Source: Yinghuangia elevatio (GTDB lineage: Bacteria > Actinomycetota > Actinomycetes > Streptomycetales > Streptomycetaceae). Taken from it: a DNA stretch of 64,000 nt. Within the stretch, counting starts at the first letter, position 1. Every line of letters starts with the position of its first letter. The translations under genes and the position numbers were made by a program. Shown piece by piece: positions 59,384-64,000 of this stretch. Location: contig NZ_JBEZFP010000003.1 in the NCBI RefSeq assembly GCF_040649515.1, positions 1-64,000 on the forward strand, read 5' to 3'. The notes beneath the pieces were generated by a model. The model saw nothing but the letters and a program-made list of their open reading frames with translations, did not search any database and was not told the origin of the DNA.

Positions 59384-60599
59384 GCGGAACACCCCGCAAC
59401 TGGACGGACAGCCGGGCACCGCATCCGGAACAGGCCCCTCCCCGAGCGGGCCGGTCCTGGAGGCCCGCGACATCTCCCGCCACTACCCGGTCCGGCACAC
59501 CGGGCGCGACGGGCTCATCGGCCCGCGCCGCGTGGTGCACGCGGTCGACGACGTGTCGATCGCGCTGCACCGGGGGCGGATCACCGCGGTGGTCGGCGAG
59601 TCGGGCTCGGGCAAGTCGACGATCGCCCGGGTGCTGGCACGCCTCGAGGCGCCCACGAAGGGCGAGTTGCGGCTCGACGGCCGGCCGGTGGGCAAGCCGC
59701 GGGGCCGGGCGTTCCGGGACTACCTCGGCCAGGTCCAGATGATCTTCCAGGACCCGTTCGCGTCCCTGAACCCGATCCACACGGTCGAGCACCACATCGC
59801 CCGGCCGCTCCGACTGCACGGCCCGCGGCGCACCAAGGCGGAACTGCACGACGAGGTGCTGGCACTGCTGGAACGTGTCAGCTTGACCCCCGCGGAACAG
59901 TTCGCCCGCAAACGCCCGCACGAACTGTCCGGCGGGCAGCGGCAGCGCGTCTCGATCGCCCGCGCGCTCGCGGTACGCCCCGAGGTGATCCTCGCCGACG
60001 AACCGGTGTCGATGCTCGACGTGTCGATCCGCCTCGGCGTGCTCAACCTGCTGCAGGGGCTCGGCCACGACGACGGGCTCGCGCTGCTCTACATCACCCA
60101 CGACATCGCGTCGGCCCGGTACTTCGCCGACAGCGTCCAGGTGATGTACGCGGGGCGCCTGGTCGAGGGCGGCCCCGCCGAGGCGGTCACCCAGGAGCCG
60201 GCGCACCCGTACACGCGCCTGCTCATCGACTCGGCACCCGATCCGGACCGCCGGGGCTCGTTGGCCGGCGCACGGGGCGAACGCCTCGGCGAGGCACCCG
60301 ACCTCGCCGATCCGCCCACCGGATGCCGCTTCCACCCGCGCTGCCCGCTGGCGATGCCGGTGTGCGCGGAGAAGGAGCCGCCCAAGTTCCCCGCGAAAGC
60401 CACCGGTTCCGCGGCCGCGGCCGGGACGGGGTCCGCGCCCGGGGCGGGGGCCGCGGGGGGCGCAGGGGGGACGGGGGCCGTCGGCGGTACGGGGGCCGTC
60501 GGCGGCGAGGAGCACTGGGCCGCGTGCTGGCTGCACGCCCCGGAGCAGGAACGGCACGACCAGCAGGACCAGCACCCGATGACGACCGGACGGCGGTGA
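59370..60599 (+). CDS. ABC transporter ATPase, DppF/OppF type
   Basis: A 409-aa ATPase, partner of the preceding one. Walker A is GESGSGKST, the Q-loop MIFQDPFASLNP, the signature LSGGQRQR, Walker B VILADEPVSMLD, the H-loop YITHDIASARY, and CRFHPRCPLAMPVC closes the oligopeptide domain. About 60 extra C-terminal residues are Gly/Ala-rich. The ATG at 59370 overlaps the previous gene. Its stop is immediately followed by the binding-protein start. Confidence 0.93.
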   Translation: MTTPERNTPQLDGQPGTASGTGPSPSGPVLEARDISRHYPVRHTGRDGLIGPRRVVHAVDDVSIALHRGRITAVVGESGSGKSTIARVLARLEAPTKGELRLDGRPVGKPRGRAFRDYLGQVQMIFQDPFASLNPIHTVEHHIARPLRLHGPRRTKAELHDEVLALLERVSLTPAEQFARKRPHELSGGQRQRVSIARALAVRPEVILADEPVSMLDVSIRLGVLNLLQGLGHDDGLALLYITHDIASARYFADSVQVMYAGRLVEGGPAEAVTQEPAHPYTRLLIDSAPDPDRRGSLAGARGERLGEAPDLADPPTGCRFHPRCPLAMPVCAEKEPPKFPAKATGSAAAAGTGSAPGAGAAGGAGGTGAVGGTGAVGGEEHWAACWLHAPEQERHDQQDQHPMTTGRR

Positions 60600-62348
60600 G
60601 TGCTCGTGCTCAGATTCGGCAGGCCAGGCAGGCTCGGCGGAGCAGGCGGGACAGGCGGTTTCGCGGGGTTCGGCGGCATACGCCGCTCCCGGGCCGTGGT
60701 CCGGACCCTCGTGGGCGTGACGGCGCTCGCCCTCGCGGCGACCACCGCCGCGTGCAGTGACGAGAGCAGTTCGTCGGGTTCGACGATCCTGAACGTGGCG
60801 GGCGCTCCCACGGGTCCGTTGCAGCGCAACTTCAACCCGTTCCTGACGACGGGTCCGATGAACCTCATCGGCGGCGTCTCGATGATCAACGAGCCGCTGT
60901 TCATCCCGAGCGCCGTCGAAGTCGGCAAGACCACGCCCTGGCTGGCCAAGTCGTGGAAGTACTCGGCCGACGGCAAGGAGCTGACGCTCGACCTGCAGAG
61001 CGGCGTCAAGTGGAGCGACGGGCGGCCGTTCAGCGCCGAGGACGTCGTGTTCACCTTCAACATGCTGCAGAAGAACCCGGCGATGAACGTGTACGGCCTC
61101 GCCCTCGGCCCGGCGCGCGCCGAAGGCCCGGACAAGGTCGTCCTCACCTTCCCGGTGCCCGGTTTCACCCAGGAGGCGTTCATCGGTGCGACGTACATCG
61201 TGCCGAAGCACATCTGGGAGGCGGTGCCCGACCCGGCCGCCTTCACCAACGAGAACCCGGTGGGCACCGGGCCGTTCATGCTCGACACGTGGTCGCCGCA
61301 GGGCTATCTGCTGAAGAAGAACCCGGGTTACTGGCAGGCCGGGAAACCCAAGATCGACGGTCTGCGGTACGTCGTCTACAACTCCAACGTGAGTGCGAAC
61401 CTCGCCTTGGCGCAAGGCGAGTTGGACTGGGCGGCGAACTTCGTCAACAACATCGAGAAGGAATACGTCGCCAAGGATCCGGCCAACAACAAGTACTGGT
61501 TCCCGCCGGTCGCGCCGACGTTCCTGGGGATGAACCTGACGAAGCCGCAATACCAGAACACCGACGTGCGCAAGGCGATCAGCCTCGCCCTCGACCGCGA
61601 GAAGCTCGTCGAGGTCGCCGAGCAGAACCAGCAGCCGGCCAACACGACTCCGACCGGCCTCGTATTCCCGCAGCACGAGAGGTTCGTCGCCGCAAAGTAC
61701 AAAGGCGTGACGCTCAAGCAGGACATCCCCGCGGCCAAGGCGCTGATGGAGAAGGCCGGTTACCGCATCGGCGGCGACGGATATGCCGTCGGCCCGGACG
61801 GCAAGCGGTTCACGATGACCCTGCTCACCTCGTCGGGGTTCACCGACATCATCACGATGTACCAGGTGATGACGGACCAGCTGAAGCAGATCGGCATCGA
61901 GGTCAAGGTCGAGACCAAGGCGACCAGCGAGTTCATCGCGAACCAGTTCGTGGGGAACTTCGACGCCTCCACCGTCGGACCGCTGACCGGGGCGTTCACG
62001 CCGTTCCACGCCTACGAGCGCACGCTCGCCGGCTACCTGACGCAGGACATCGGCAAGCCGGCGTTCGCGAACCAGGTCCGGTGGAAGGACACCAGGACCG
62101 ACCAGCTCCTGCAACAGTACGCCGCGACGCAGGACCCGGCCGCCCAGCAGGCCGCCTTGGACGGCATCCAGGACATCATGGTCGAACAGGTCCCGGTGAT
62201 CCCGCTGTTCAACTTCGTCGCGTGGGCCGAGTACAACACCCGCAAGGTGGTCGGCTGGCCCGACGCCGGGAACCCGTACGCCACGGCCACGCCCATCGGC
62301 CCCGGCTCGGTCCTCGTGGCCACCTCGCTGGAGCCGAAGGCCAAGTAG
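60600..62348 (+). CDS. Family 5 extracellular solute-binding lipoprotein
   Basis: A 582-aa substrate-binding protein for the ABC importer. The signal peptide (VVRTLVGVTALALAATTAAC) ends in a lipobox Cys at about residue 52, so it is membrane-tethered. The SBP-5 fold is marked by LAKSWKYSADGKELTLDLQS, VKWSDGRPFSAEDVVFTFNM and FTNENPVGTGPFMLDTWSPQ. Members carry peptides, nickel chelates or beta-oligosaccharides; the Trp-rich C-terminal half resembles sugar-binding members but is not decisive. Its GTG directly follows the previous stop. A strong terminator follows at 62391. Confidence 0.92.
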   Translation: MLVLRFGRPGRLGGAGGTGGFAGFGGIRRSRAVVRTLVGVTALALAATTAACSDESSSSGSTILNVAGAPTGPLQRNFNPFLTTGPMNLIGGVSMINEPLFIPSAVEVGKTTPWLAKSWKYSADGKELTLDLQSGVKWSDGRPFSAEDVVFTFNMLQKNPAMNVYGLALGPARAEGPDKVVLTFPVPGFTQEAFIGATYIVPKHIWEAVPDPAAFTNENPVGTGPFMLDTWSPQGYLLKKNPGYWQAGKPKIDGLRYVVYNSNVSANLALAQGELDWAANFVNNIEKEYVAKDPANNKYWFPPVAPTFLGMNLTKPQYQNTDVRKAISLALDREKLVEVAEQNQQPANTTPTGLVFPQHERFVAAKYKGVTLKQDIPAAKALMEKAGYRIGGDGYAVGPDGKRFTMTLLTSSGFTDIITMYQVMTDQLKQIGIEVKVETKATSEFIANQFVGNFDASTVGPLTGAFTPFHAYERTLAGYLTQDIGKPAFANQVRWKDTRTDQLLQQYAATQDPAAQQAALDGIQDIMVEQVPVIPLFNFVAWAEYNTRKVVGWPDAGNPYATATPIGPGSVLVATSLEPKAK

Positions 62349-62390
62349 GGACGTGCACGGCGGCGCGCAGGGGCCGCCGCCGCGCACCGG

Positions 62391-62430
62391 AACGGCCGGC
62401 CGGGACCTTGGAGGGTCCCGACCGGCCGTT
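62391..62430. terminator. Bidirectional hairpin between ABC operon and gltA
   Basis: AACGGCCGGCCGGGACC (62391-62407) pairs with GGTCCCGACCGGCCGTT (62414-62430) with one mismatch and a 6-nt loop. It is 43 nt after the binding-protein stop and about 40 nt after the minus-strand gltA stop. Confidence 0.88.
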
Positions 62431-62470
62431 CGCCGTCTGTGCGGGCCGCGAGCGGCGTGCCCGGGCTACC

Positions 62471-63760
<1,290 letters not shown>

Positions 63761-63917
63761 GGCTGGTCCCCTACTTCTCGGCTCAGGCTCCGACACCCGT
63801 CCGGATCGTGTCCGGTCGGCCCCGGCTTTCGTGACATGTGTGCACCAGTACGAATAGCAGGCGCACAATGCCGCGCCGCAACCGGCTCCCAACTCGCGGA
63901 TCAAACCGTGAGCCACA

Positions 63918-63940
63918 TCACGTGACGGATCGTCACATGA
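63918..63940. promoter_or_regulatory. Inverted repeat upstream of gltA
   Basis: TCA-N-GTGAC (63918-63926) and GTCAC-N-TGA (63932-63940) form arms around GGATC, 158-180 bp upstream of the gltA start. It is a candidate operator; no known regulator's consensus is matched exactly. Confidence 0.4.
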
Positions 63941-64000
63941 GAATCATGCCCGGGTGGGCACCCGCATATCCCCTCGGAGCCGGGTCTACCTGCGCGGACC

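Noticed and set aside
59067..62387. A 1106-codon minus-strand open frame opposite the ABC operon
   Set aside because: The sense strand carries two ATPases and a binding protein with complete motifs; the antisense product is low-complexity.

Overview
The window is 64 kb of very GC-rich DNA whose codon third positions are almost all G or C. GTG and even TTG starts are common, intergenic gaps are short, and several genes look leaderless (a TANNNT box 7-9 nt before the start). A chaplin-type surface protein, LuxR-type giant ATPase regulators, an actinobacterial DapD and a second GyrB point to a filamentous, Streptomyces-like actinomycete. This is a chromosomal stretch. I see no transposase, integrase, CRISPR array, rRNA or tRNA.

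Layout. 0.2-11.6 kb holds an amino-acid permease, an alpha/beta hydrolase, an MMPL and an MFS exporter, a carbonyl-reductase-like protein without catalytic residues divergent from a LysR regulator, and an XRE/MmyB-type regulator divergent from a small membrane protein. 11.7-15.6 kb is a minus-strand run of acyl-CoA ligase, acyl-CoA dehydrogenase and a truncated ThDP-enzyme relative. 15.9-22 kb carries an M56-like membrane protein with a broken HExxH motif, IPP isomerase, a D-aminoacylase-type amidohydrolase, a chaplin with a Pro/His-rich tail, chorismate mutase, a DUF3040 protein and a lone MrpF-like protein.

22.2-29.4 kb is the most coherent metabolic block. A glutamine-synthetase-III/gamma-glutamylmethylamide-synthetase homologue is followed by GlxB, GlxC and GlxD (the three-subunit N-methylglutamate synthase layout) and one FAD-dependent amine/amino-acid oxidase. 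The last four genes are tightly packed and partly overlapping, and a GlnR-like repeat lies upstream. The set suggests handling of methylamine or another small amine as a nitrogen source.

29.5-34.3 kb has a DinB-like protein, then a translationally coupled trio: thiolase-fold protein, DUF35 OB-fold protein and two-domain CoA transferase. The first two resemble the Ltp2-DUF35 aldolase pair. 34.7-40.6 kb has two tandem, overlapping giant regulators, of which only the second keeps a LuxR helix-turn-helix. 41-46 kb holds DapD framed by two unusual minisatellites, a HAD phosphatase, an MgtC-family protein and an acyl-CoA synthetase. 46.6-52.6 kb has a DUF6153/DUF305 pair, a TetR-MFS efflux pair and a second GyrB. 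53.3-64 kb has a kinase with a PQQ-type propeller, a complete five-gene family-5 ABC importer, and citrate synthase.

A recurring oddity is the number of short tandem repeats (7, 8, 12, 14, 15, 24 and 26 bp units), both between genes and in disordered parts of proteins. Another is the number of enzyme-fold proteins that have lost recognisable catalytic residues: the SDR, the M56 protein, the ThDP relative and the thiolase.
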